Shown in pieces: positions 29,861-37,072 of a DNA stretch of 64,000 nucleotides. Under the pieces are notes generated by a model. That model was not told the origin of the DNA. It was given only the letters and a program-made list of their open reading frames with translations, and did no database searches. Source of the DNA: Desulfobulbus oralis (lineage in GTDB: Bacteria; Desulfobacterota; Desulfobulbia; Desulfobulbales; Desulfobulbaceae). Each line of letters begins with the position of its first letter. The first letter of the stretch is position 1. Position numbers and translations under genes: made by a program. The DNA lies in contig NZ_CP021255.1 in NCBI RefSeq assembly GCF_002952055.1, positions 2,240,001-2,304,000 on the forward strand, given 5' to 3'.

Positions 29861-31174
29861 ATGAACCCAAGCAACCCGTTTTTCCTTTTGGCGATATTCT
29901 CGGTTCCGCTGCTGCTCTTTGGGCTGGCCTTCTGGAACTGGCGCATGGTCGCCCCTCTGACTGTTATCATCCTGTCCTTTGCCTGCCAAATCGCGCTGCA
30001 TATGCTCATATCGTCTGGTCTCCCCATCCCAGAGCCGGCCGTGTTCGCTCTGATGGCACTGTGCCCGGTGGTTGCGCTGGATTTTCTCCTGTGCCGGCTC
30101 ACCCAGATAAGCCGCGCCAACATCCATCTGGTACTGGGCATACTGGGTCTGGGACTGGGACTGGCCGCCTCAATGAGCAGTCAAATGCCCGGCGGCCGGG
30201 AACTTTTGTATGCCCAAGGCTTCCCATGGGAAGACATTGTGTTCTTCATTGCGGTCTGCTTTCTGTGTGAAAGCAAAAACGACTATGTCTGGAACAACCG
30301 AGGCCAGTTTGAGGAAAAAGAGCGCCGGGCCGCCGCCATCAATGTGCAGGCGGAACGCTATGCCCGGCGCAGGCCGCTGGCGGACGTCCTGTCCTCCGGC
30401 CTCGGCATCTTCTGCACCATGCTGGCCCTGCTGGCGCTCGTGGCCTGGCTTTTTGGGCTTTTGGGCTGGCCGCGTCTCGCGCCCAGTTTCCTCGCCATGG
30501 CCGGCCCGCTCTGGCTGGGCCTGCATCTGGGTTGGCACCGCCACGCGCCGGAACAGGTCTCGGACGTGGTGTCCATTCTCTATCCCCAAGCCTGGTACCC
30601 CGCTGACGTTGATGTCGTCGTCAAGCGGATGGGCAATCTGGGCCACCATCCCTTTGCCTCGGCCACCAGCGAGGTCTGGCTGGCGCGGATACTGGTCCGG
30701 GGCCTGGTCATCCTGTCCATCTTCGTCGTGGCTTTCGTCACGGGCTCACCGGCACTGGGCCTGCATGAGCTGGGCCTGCTGGACAATGTCCCGATGCTCG
30801 CCGTCCAGGGTACCGGCTTTTGCGGCGTGGCGCTGCTCTGGCCGCTGGGCCTTCTCACGGGCGCGCTTTTGGAGGCGCTCTGCGGCAATCCCTATCCACT
30901 GGCGGCGGATTTGCCACGGGAAAGCGCGCCCACGCCCCGGACAAGCCTGAAGGAGCTGCCACAGCCGAAAGAGCGCGATCTTTTGGACAATCTGGTCAAG
31001 TATCCGTTGCTTTTCCTCCTGCTGGCTGGCCTGCTGTTGGCGGTGTCGGTCGTCGCGTTTGGGATGGCGCTAGGCGCAGCGGGTGGCGAGTGTACGCTCA
31101 GTGTGGCGGTGCTGGCCCTTTACCTCTGGATGATAATGGGCCAGTGGGTCAGGTCCCGGCGGGAGCGGCAATAG
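29861..31174 (+). CDS. Polytopic membrane protein of unknown function
   Basis: Product of 437 residues with about eight to ten hydrophobic helices: an N-terminal cluster (residues 5-110), one pair around 180-220, one around 280-330 and a terminal group after 385. The first ATG after the IS30 relic (29861) gives MNPSNPFFLLAIFSVPLLLFG, a good first helix. I do not recognise a family. A cytoplasmic loop near residue 130-170 is charged (KNDYVWNNRGQFEEKERRAA). It lies between IS relics, so it may be cargo of the island or an old chromosomal gene. Confidence 0.55.
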   Translation: MNPSNPFFLLAIFSVPLLLFGLAFWNWRMVAPLTVIILSFACQIALHMLISSGLPIPEPAVFALMALCPVVALDFLLCRLTQISRANIHLVLGILGLGLGLAASMSSQMPGGRELLYAQGFPWEDIVFFIAVCFLCESKNDYVWNNRGQFEEKERRAAAINVQAERYARRRPLADVLSSGLGIFCTMLALLALVAWLFGLLGWPRLAPSFLAMAGPLWLGLHLGWHRHAPEQVSDVVSILYPQAWYPADVDVVVKRMGNLGHHPFASATSEVWLARILVRGLVILSIFVVAFVTGSPALGLHELGLLDNVPMLAVQGTGFCGVALLWPLGLLTGALLEALCGNPYPLAADLPRESAPTPRTSLKELPQPKERDLLDNLVKYPLLFLLLAGLLLAVSVVAFGMALGAAGGECTLSVAVLALYLWMIMGQWVRSRRERQ

Positions 31175-31186
31175 GTGGAAGCAGCC

Positions 31187-31327
31187 CGGTTTCGGCGTAA
31201 AAGTACTGGCCGGGGAAGCGCAGGTTGTTCTGCACCGTGCCGAGTTGGACCTGGGTCCTGCCAAAGGGTAGGGCAGCCGCTTGCCAGACCACTGTGCCCT
31301 CTCCTGTAATCAGCCGCTGCGGGGGCT
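31187..31327 (-). pseudogene. Rhs core fragment truncated by the ISL3 element
   Basis: About 140 bp whose minus-strand sequence matches the conserved Rhs core of the array (ITGEGTVVWQAA through the PFGRTQVQLGTVQNNLRFPG region). It is cut on one side by the IS inverted repeat at 31329, and on the other it runs into the end of the membrane-protein gene. It is the left-most trace of the Rhs array. Confidence 0.75.
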
Positions 31328-31328
31328 A

Positions 31329-32761
31329 TTTTCGGCTCCTCAGCAGAATCTGTGGGTTCCCGTCAGGGCCGATGAGGCTGTTGGGTGGCTGAAAATATTC
31401 CCTGACGGAACCTGAAAAGAGAGCATCCCGTTTCCCTTTTTGGCATTGTGGAGATCGACGAATATTCCCAAAGCCAAGGGAGGAGAAACGGGATGCAAAT
31501 CAAAACTATACTGAATCGGATCCAGGTCCACAAAGGTTTTGTGTATGGCCCTGCCAGCTTGCATGAGCTGGCAGGGCGGCTGATGCTGGAATTGGAGATC
31601 CGGCCACGCAAAGGGAGCCGGCCAGTCTGCTCCGGCTGTGGCAAAGTTTGTCCTGGCTACGATACCCAGGCCCAGCGCCGGTTTGAGTTTGTCCCCCTGT
31701 GGGGAATCGCGGTCTTCTTCCTCTATGCCATGAGACGAGTCAACTGCCCCGATTGCGGCGTCAAGATCGAGCGGGTTCCCTGGGCAAAGGGGAAAAGCCA
31801 CCTGACCACCACCTATGCGTGGTTCCTCGCCGGATGGGCGAAGCGTCTTTCCTGGCTGGAGCTTGCAAGGGCCTTCCACACCTCGTGGGAGAATGTTTTC
31901 CGCTCGGTCAGGATGGCCGTGGAGTGGGGGCTGGCGCATCGCGATTTGACGAATGTCCTGGCCATCGGCGCCGACGAGATCTGCTGGCGCCGACGCAAGG
32001 ATAAGTTTGTCACCCTGGTCTATCAGCTTGACCAGGGGAAAAGGCGGCTGCTCTGGATCGGCCGCGACCGTACCACCAAGACCTTCCGGGGATTTTTCGA
32101 CTGGTTCGGGCCACAGAGCTGTCAACACTTGCGGTTTATTTGCAGCGATATGTGGAAGCCCTACCTGCGGGTCATTGCGGAGAAAGCTCCTGATGCGCTC
32201 AACGTTCTTGACCGTTTCCATATCATGTCCCACCTGAGCAAGGCCATTGACGAGATCAGGGCGCATGAGGCCAACGAGTTGAAAAGCCAAGGAAAAGAAC
32301 CGCTCCTGGCCAAAAGCCGCTGGTGTCTGTTGAAACGGCCTGAAAACCTGACCGACACCCAGGTGGACAAACTCGGAGAACTGCTTGCCTGCAACCTCAG
32401 AACCGTCCGCGCTTACCTGCTTAAGGAAGATTTTCAGCGATTCTGGGCGTACAGTTCCCCGGCCTGGGCCGGCAAATTTCTTGATGCCTGGTGCACAAGA
32501 ACCATGCGCTCCAGGCTCAACTCTATGAAGAAGGTCGCCAAAATGTTGAGGGTTCATCGCCCTCTTTTGCTCAACTGGTTTCAAGCACAAGGCGAGATCG
32601 CTCTCGGGTGTGTGGAGGGTTTGAACAACAAGGCCAAAGTGATCACAAAACAATCCTATGGTTTTCGGACGTATGATGGCTTAGAAATAGCATTGTATCA
32701 CGGAATTGGTGACTTACCTGTCCCAAAAGCTACCCACAGATTCTGCTGAGGAGCCGGAAAA
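31329..32761 (+). mobile_element. ISL3-family insertion sequence (1,433 bp)
   Basis: Bounded by near-perfect inverted repeats of about 28 bp: left 31329-31357 (TTTTCGGCTCCTCAGCAGAA onward) and right 32732-32761, its inverted complement with one extra C. It contains one intact transposase gene. No target duplication is visible (flanks gggggcta and cagttagc), suggesting that a flank was lost by later recombination. It sits inside Rhs debris. Confidence 0.85.
31493..32749 (+). CDS. ISL3-family transposase
   Basis: Product of 418 residues. The start at ATG 31493 is fixed by GGAGGAGA 7 nt upstream. An N-terminal zinc-ribbon pair is visible (CSGCGKVCPGYD and CPDCGVKIE), followed by an HTH region and the DDE domain with IGADEICWRR, the FICSDMWKPYLRVI segment supplying the second Asp, and a C-terminal CVEGLNNKAKVITKQSYGFR block supplying the Glu, all typical of ISL3 enzymes. 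The gene is uninterrupted and its ends are intact, so the element may still be mobile. Confidence 0.9.
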   Translation: MQIKTILNRIQVHKGFVYGPASLHELAGRLMLELEIRPRKGSRPVCSGCGKVCPGYDTQAQRRFEFVPLWGIAVFFLYAMRRVNCPDCGVKIERVPWAKGKSHLTTTYAWFLAGWAKRLSWLELARAFHTSWENVFRSVRMAVEWGLAHRDLTNVLAIGADEICWRRRKDKFVTLVYQLDQGKRRLLWIGRDRTTKTFRGFFDWFGPQSCQHLRFICSDMWKPYLRVIAEKAPDALNVLDRFHIMSHLSKAIDEIRAHEANELKSQGKEPLLAKSRWCLLKRPENLTDTQVDKLGELLACNLRTVRAYLLKEDFQRFWAYSSPAWAGKFLDAWCTRTMRSRLNSMKKVAKMLRVHRPLLLNWFQAQGEIALGCVEGLNNKAKVITKQSYGFRTYDGLEIALYHGIGDLPVPKATHRFC

Positions 32762-32856
32762 CAGTTAGCAAAACCCAGAAAATCATGAGTTGCGGCATAG
32801 AAATGCTCCCTCAGGCTGGGGTAGAAAATGTACATTTGCTCTTGTCTGCCATAATA

Positions 32857-32955
32857 CCGTCTCAGGATCATAAAATCTGTTCCAGTTGTAGTGCAGGCCA
32901 GTCTCGGCGTCAAAGTACTGGTTCTGCTTTTTTGGCAATTAATGAGGCCTGAGCC
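32857..32955 (-). pseudogene. Rhs core scrap joined to an IS5/IS427-type end relic
   Basis: 32857-32921 matches the Rhs core around [16 protein letters not shown] on the minus strand. 32922-32955 is the first 34 bp or so of the IS427-type elements in this window (GGCTCAGGCCTCATTAATTG read on the minus strand), without the rest of the element. The join is direct, indicating a deletion that removed the body of the IS. The IS tip forms the stop codon (TAG) of the neighbouring 76-residue gene. Confidence 0.75.
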
Positions 32956-33185
32956 TAGTCTAAACTGAAAAAGCAAAGAAGCCCGACAATTACAAAAATG
33001 AAACCCAAGAGTCTAACCCAAATTGGTTTAACCGTTAGCTGCTTCAATCCAGCATATCGGATAATTGGGTATTGGCTGTAAAAATCTCTTAATCTTTCGG
33101 CAACAGAAGATGAGCGAGCGTATGCATATATACCAATCGCTAAAATCGTAATACTGAACAAACGTAAGGCGTTATCCTCAATCAC
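32955..33185 (-). CDS. Small two-helix membrane protein, candidate immunity protein
   Basis: Product of 76 residues with two hydrophobic helices (LRLFSITILAIGIYAYA and WVRLLGFIFVIVGLLCFF). It starts 16 bp after the Rhs C-terminal tail gene at 33202 on the same strand, the usual place for an immunity gene. It is AT-rich compared with the Rhs core. Its stop codon is made by the adjoining IS end, so its natural C-terminus may be missing a few residues. Membrane location would fit a partner toxin that attacks the membrane, but this is inferred from position only. Confidence 0.55.
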   Translation of the reverse strand: MIEDNALRLFSITILAIGIYAYARSSSVAERLRDFYSQYPIIRYAGLKQLTVKPIWVRLLGFIFVIVGLLCFFSLD

Positions 33186-33201
33186 TCTTCCTCCATCTAT
33201 G

Positions 33202-33775
33202 TCAATGTGACCAGTGTGTGATGTTATGAAATACGCCTATATCAAATCCTTCACAATCCCACCAAAGTACTGAATTAGGAACAAATGGATCATTTGGGAT
33301 CTTGATACCGCCACCAATCTTAGCACCTGTACCTATTTCGACAGACACACCTCCGATGTATCCTAATCCATCAAAACTATCATACTTCTTGCAGTCATCT
33401 TCGTTGAAGATTACAGGCCTTGAACTACCTCGGAACGAAGGTAAACCGATACCAATACCAACTACCATCATTATATAAATAGTCAATTCTCCAGATTCAA
33501 AATCATTAATCGTTACATCATAGACACCAACACCAATAATTGCATGCCCAAGTGCTCCTCCAACCCATATGATCATTTCAAATTTCTTCAACCCCTCTGG
33601 ATCCCTCCAGTTAATCGGGTCATTGCCCACATAGACATAGAGGTTGAGTCCGCCATCGAGGCCAATGGGGTCTGGTGAGAGGTAGCGGCCGGTATCCGGG
33701 TCGTAATAGCGGTGCCAGTTGTAGTGCAGCCCGGTTTCGGCGTCATAGTACTGGCCCGGGAAGCGCAGGGCTTCG
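33202..33775 (-). pseudogene. Rhs C-terminal cassette (core tail plus unique tail), N-terminally truncated
   Basis: The conserved core tail ([15 protein letters not shown] through the DPxGL boundary, about 33590-33775) runs in frame into a unique tail of roughly 130 residues ending at 33202. The tail is AT-rich and hydrophobic near its start ([20 protein letters not shown]), with a later segment [20 protein letters not shown]. No toxin family is recognised. The core breaks off at 33775 where an IS30 fragment begins, so there is no start region; expression would need recombination into a full Rhs gene. Confidence 0.7.
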
Positions 33776-33890
33776 GTTCAGGGCTCCGGCGATCTTGCGA
33801 ATTCCGTATCCTTGAACACGAAGACACAGTATACTTTCTCGCTCTGTTGCTGTAAGGTGGTTGTTGCCTATGGGTGTCGGTCTCCTTCGC
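33776..33890 (-). mobile_element. IS30-family 5'-end fragment
   Basis: The minus strand matches the first 110 bp or so of the IS30 relic at 28971, including the leader CGAAGGAGAC and the HTH start HLTATERESILCLRVQGYGI. It fuses directly to the Rhs core at about 33775. The following 33891-34040 is AT-rich with no recognised feature. Confidence 0.7.
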
Positions 33891-34040
33891 TGATTGTGCT
33901 CGTGAACCTTCTTCTGGCGAATAACTGCCTCTATATGGGCTTTTTCTTCTCTCAATATCCCCTGTTGTGTTTAGATTGTAAATCCAAGCAATATTAAGAT
34001 TTGTTGTATGTTTTTAACATTACTTTTTTAGAAATACATT

Positions 34041-34400
34041 CTATTTTTGTTTCACTTGTAAAAAAATTACTAAATGTACCGCCTTATCTTGGGAGCTATA
34101 TTTCTTTAACTCAGGAGTATTATACTTGAAATCGATGAAATCTATAGAGTCCCTTTGTATCCTATTGCAAAACGTTTCAACGTTAATCCAATCACACCCA
34201 ATAAACGCAAGAGTTGTATAGCCTTCTGTAGAAATAAAATTTGAATAATTGGATATTTCTTCAAACTCATCCTTACAAAATATAATATCTAAATATAAAT
34301 CTGTTACACCACAGTCGTTTTGTGATATGTGTATTCCTAAAAAATCAGAATCATGAATTGGTAAATCATAAATAGTTTCTTTATTAGGCTCAGACCTCAT
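34041..34400 (-). CDS. Candidate immunity gene whose start codon is supplied by an IS end
   Basis: Product of 119 residues, acidic and AT-rich, with no recognised family. The first codons MRSEP come from the terminal repeat of the IS427-type element at 34387-35230, and native sequence resumes with NKETIYDLPIHD. Removing the IS and one copy of its TA duplication rejoins the gene to an ATG at about 35241-35243, giving a native start MKEINKETIYDLPIHD, 6 nt after the stop of the Rhs toxin tail at 35250. So this is the immunity-position gene of that cassette, split by the IS after codon 4 but kept in frame. Whether it is still transcribed is unknown. Confidence 0.65.
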   Translation of the reverse strand: MRSEPNKETIYDLPIHDSDFLGIHISQNDCGVTDLYLDIIFCKDEFEEISNYSNFISTEGYTTLAFIGCDWINVETFCNRIQRDSIDFIDFKYNTPELKKYSSQDKAVHLVIFLQVKQK

Positions 34401-34450
34401 TAATTGCCAAAAAGCAGAAAATCTGGTTAGTTGTGCTCAAGGAGGACGCC

Positions 34451-34819
34451 ATGAGCCAACTTTTCTACCTTTCTGCCGAGCAACTCGAACGTATCAAGCC
34501 CTTCTTTCCACGTTCACATGGTATTCCGCGGGTCGATGACCGGAAAGTCATCAGCGGCATCATTTATGTCATCAAACATGGCTTGCAGTGGAAGGACGCG
34601 CCGCGCGAGTATGGCCCTTATAAAACGCTCTACAATCGTTTTTTGCGTTGGAGCCAGATGGGCATCTTCAACAACATTTTTACCGAATTGGCAAAAACAG
34701 CGGGACAGGATGGCCAGGTGATGATCGATGCGACCCACCTCAAGGCGCATCGTACCGCCGCCAGTTTGCTCAAAAAAGGGCTCTTTCCCGCTGCATTGGA
34801 CGCACAAAGGGCGGGCTGA
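34451..34819 (+). CDS. IS5/IS427-type transposase, first frame (copy A)
   Basis: Product of 122 residues. The ATG at 34451 follows AAGGAGGACGCC. It has the N-terminal DUF4096-like region (FYLSAEQLERIKPFF, VISGIIYVIKHGLQWKDAP) and the first catalytic Asp in MIDATHLKAHRTA. It ends after a run of six A residues (about 34770) in LLKKG. Compared with single-frame relatives, the reading continues in the other frame at IGRTKGGLNSK, so a programmed frameshift at the A-run is expected to make the full enzyme. Confidence 0.85.
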   Translation: MSQLFYLSAEQLERIKPFFPRSHGIPRVDDRKVISGIIYVIKHGLQWKDAPREYGPYKTLYNRFLRWSQMGIFNNIFTELAKTAGQDGQVMIDATHLKAHRTAASLLKKGLFPAALDAQRAG

Positions 34820-35217
34820 ACTCCAAACTCCATGCCCTTTGCGACGCTCACGGCAGGCCCCTGGCCATGAAGCTCACGGCAGGCCAGGTAAGCGACTACA
34901 AAGGAGCCGCCCTGCTTATGGATGCCATAGATGCTTTGCCTGAGACCAGGGCGCTGCTGGCGGACCGTGGTTATGACGCCGACTGGTTCCGTGATGCCCT
35001 GCGTACCAGAGGCATTACGCCCTGCATCCCGCCCAGAAGGAGCCGAAAGAGACCCTGCTCGTACGATCAAAATCTGTATAAACAGCGGCACAAGATCGAG
35101 ATCATGTTTGGCAGGATCAAGGACTGGCGGAGAATAGCCATGCGTTATGACCGCTGCGCACATACCTTCTTTTCAGCTCTGTGCCTCGCGGCTTCCGTCA
35201 TATTCTATCTCGATTAA
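34648..35217 (+). CDS. IS5/IS427-type transposase, second frame (copy A)
   Basis: Carries the rest of the DDE domain: GRTKGGLNSKLHALCD, LLADRGYDADWFRDAL (second Asp) and YKQRHKIEIMFGRIKDWRRI (Glu), ending DRCAHTFFSALCLAASVIFYLD. The meaningful part begins about 34790. The earlier codons of this frame overlap the first frame and are probably only read as a shadow. It is joined to the first frame by ribosomal frameshifting (inferred). Confidence 0.8.
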   Translation: MEPDGHLQQHFYRIGKNSGTGWPGDDRCDPPQGASYRRQFAQKRALSRCIGRTKGGLNSKLHALCDAHGRPLAMKLTAGQVSDYKGAALLMDAIDALPETRALLADRGYDADWFRDALRTRGITPCIPPRRSRKRPCSYDQNLYKQRHKIEIMFGRIKDWRRIAMRYDRCAHTFFSALCLAASVIFYLD

Positions 35218-35249
35218 TGAGGCCTGAGCCTAATCTCTTTCATAACTAA

Positions 35250-36504
35250 TTACTTCTTCTTTATAGGATACCATCTACCATTTACATGAATATGGTCTTG
35301 TGAGCCATAGCCTCTCTTTATTTCTGGGCGGCCTTTATCTCGCCTCCATTTCTCCTCAAACTTTCCATCTGGGCCAATTTCACCCCAACTACCTGGCCTA
35401 TGGGGATTTTCTACTAAACCATCATGAGGGCTTGTTGGAACTTCGCATTCCTCTCCACTTTCATCGCTTTCATTCATCATCAAATTTTTACGATTTATCT
35501 GGGGAGATGTTAGAGCCCTATCTACTGGAGTATTGCTCGGTATGGTAGCAACAGCTGCCAGCAACATTACTGTACCAGCTGCAGTGGTAGAGGGTTCTGG
35601 AATGACAATCAATATCGTTCCGATAAGGCCTGCTCCCCAGGTTGTGGCACCTGCATAAAGCCCCTCCGGGTCACTCCAATTCGCCGGATCATTCTCGACA
35701 TAGGCATAGAGGTTGAGTCCACCCTCAAGGCCAATGGGGTGGTGAGAGATATCTTCCGATGTCCGGATCGTAGTATCTGTTCCAGTTGTAGTGCAGCCCG
35801 GTTTCGGCGTCAAAGTACTGGCCCGGGAAGCGCAGGTTGTTCTGCACCGTGCCGAGTTGAACCTGGGTCCTGCCAAAGGGCAGATAGGCCGCCTGCCAGA
35901 CCACTGTGCCCTCTCCTGTAATCAGCCGCTGCGGCGTGCCCAGGTGATCGTTGATGTAGTAGTACAGGCCAGGCCGGAGTTCGTATTCCCGAAGCGCCAC
36001 AGGCTCCTGCCCCAGCCAGACGTATTCCCTCAGTACCCTGCCGTTCCCGGCAATCTCCGCTATCAGACGGCTCTCCAGATCATACAGATAGTACGTGGTC
36101 TTCGCACCCACGGTCTTGCGAACACGGCGGTTCTGGCTGTCATAGCCGTAGCCGGCTAGCTCCTGCCCGTTCCGCCGGACTGTTTTCAGACGACCAAGAG
36201 CATCCCAGCCGAAGCTCCGGATGCCGTCCGACAGCAGGCGGCCGGCTGCATCATAGCTATAGCTCGTTCCGCCGCGTACCGCCAGCTGATTGTTGGTGGC
36301 ATCGATGGTGGAGCTCTCGCTGCCCGATTCCACAGCAGGCACGGCCAGTCCTTTGCTCTCTGTCACCTGGCCGGCCGCGTTCCGCGTATAGACATAGTCC
36401 AGACTCAGCACCCTGCCGTTTGGAGTAGTTGATCGCACAAAAGCCACATGCTGCTCTATTGCCCCCTGCCTCCGGCCAAGACTCATGAATGCCCCCCTCG
36501 ACAA
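35250..36504 (-). pseudogene. Rhs cassette with frameshift before its C-terminal tail
   Basis: The core runs from LDYVYTRNAAGQVTESKGL (near 36400) to RYYDPDIGRYLSP. At about 35738-35750 two bases are missing compared with the other copies (GGGGTGGTGAGAG instead of GGGGTCTGGGGAGAG). The frame therefore breaks just before [17 protein letters not shown] and the unique tail. The tail (about 145 residues) has a hydrophobic start (WGAGLIGTILIVIPEPS) and a charged end (PHRPGSWGEIGPDGKFEEKW, then GYGSQDHIHVNGRWYPIKKK) that looks like a compact nuclease-type toxin, but I cannot name it. The first 25 codons of the open frame (MSLGRRQGAIEQHVAF) are unrelated to Rhs. Confidence 0.75.
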
Positions 36505-36634
36505 AACTTGATCACCTGCACACCATTATGTCTTACCTGGAGAATTCTTCAACGAGCTGTTGACTTTTTCTCACCCTAACCGTGGGGTGCATTTGCAATG
36601 AGAATTTATCAATTTAGCATTTACGGAATTATCA

Positions 36635-37033
36635 TTATTTTTCACCCCAATCATCTGCGGCATCAATATACTTTATAACAACAGCATCACCATTAGCAAG
36701 TTTCATCAGTTCTTGCTCACTATTAACCTCCATGTAGGAGTAGCTAACCTCAACTCCATTGTGCGGTAAATCAACATCGAGTTCATCAGATAAATGATCT
36801 CTTATTTCAATAATTTTACGTATTCCTTCAAATTTCCAATATGCAGGCTTCCCATTTAACCGGAGATTGTCGTCAATGGCTACATATTCTTCAGCATATT
36901 TTTTTGCTTTTTCATATGCCTGTTTGCTCGAATCAGCTTCGAATAAAGTGAAATTCTCATAAACAGGAAATACTCCTTGGTCATAACCTTTTAAACGGCA
37001 AGAAATTATTATACTCACTGTATACCAACTCAT
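36635..37033 (-). CDS. Candidate immunity protein (DUF4288-like)
   Basis: Product of 132 residues from the ATG at 37033 (MSWYTVSIIISCRLKG). The aromatic start, YENFTLFEADSSKQAYEKAK and YWKFEGIRKIIEI fit the DUF4288 pattern as I remember it, a family seen next to polymorphic toxins. It starts 39 bp after the Rhs tail at 37073, is AT-rich and soluble. It would bind and neutralise the tail of that cassette if the family assignment holds. The alternative upstream start at 37060 adds 9 residues. Confidence 0.6.
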   Translation of the reverse strand: MSWYTVSIIISCRLKGYDQGVFPVYENFTLFEADSSKQAYEKAKKYAEEYVAIDDNLRLNGKPAYWKFEGIRKIIEIRDHLSDELDVDLPHNGVEVSYSYMEVNSEQELMKLANGDAVVIKYIDAADDWGEK

Positions 37034-37072
37034 TTTATTCAAACCTGTTTTTATGGTCACAATTATAGCGCT

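Larger units (their letters stand above)
34387..35230 (+). mobile_element. IS5-family (IS427-type) insertion sequence, copy A (844 bp)
   Basis: Inverted ends GGCTCAGACCTCATTAAT (34387) and ATTAATGAGGCCTGAGCC (to 35230), flanked by TA on both sides as the target duplication. It contains two overlapping frames typical of the IS427 subgroup. It is 844 bp, exactly the length of copy B at 40476-41319 and almost identical to it, implying recent transposition. It inserted between the codons of an immunity gene (see 34041). Confidence 0.92.

Noticed and set aside
31340-32653. 437-codon minus-strand frame inside the ISL3 element
   Set aside because: Opposite strand of the transposase gene; the transposase has zinc-ribbon and DDE motifs and a good ribosome-binding site.
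36430-36504. Possible transposase start (MSLGRRQGAIEQHVAF) fused to the Rhs core
   Set aside because: Too short to assign to any family; kept only as an oddity in the Rhs fragment entry.
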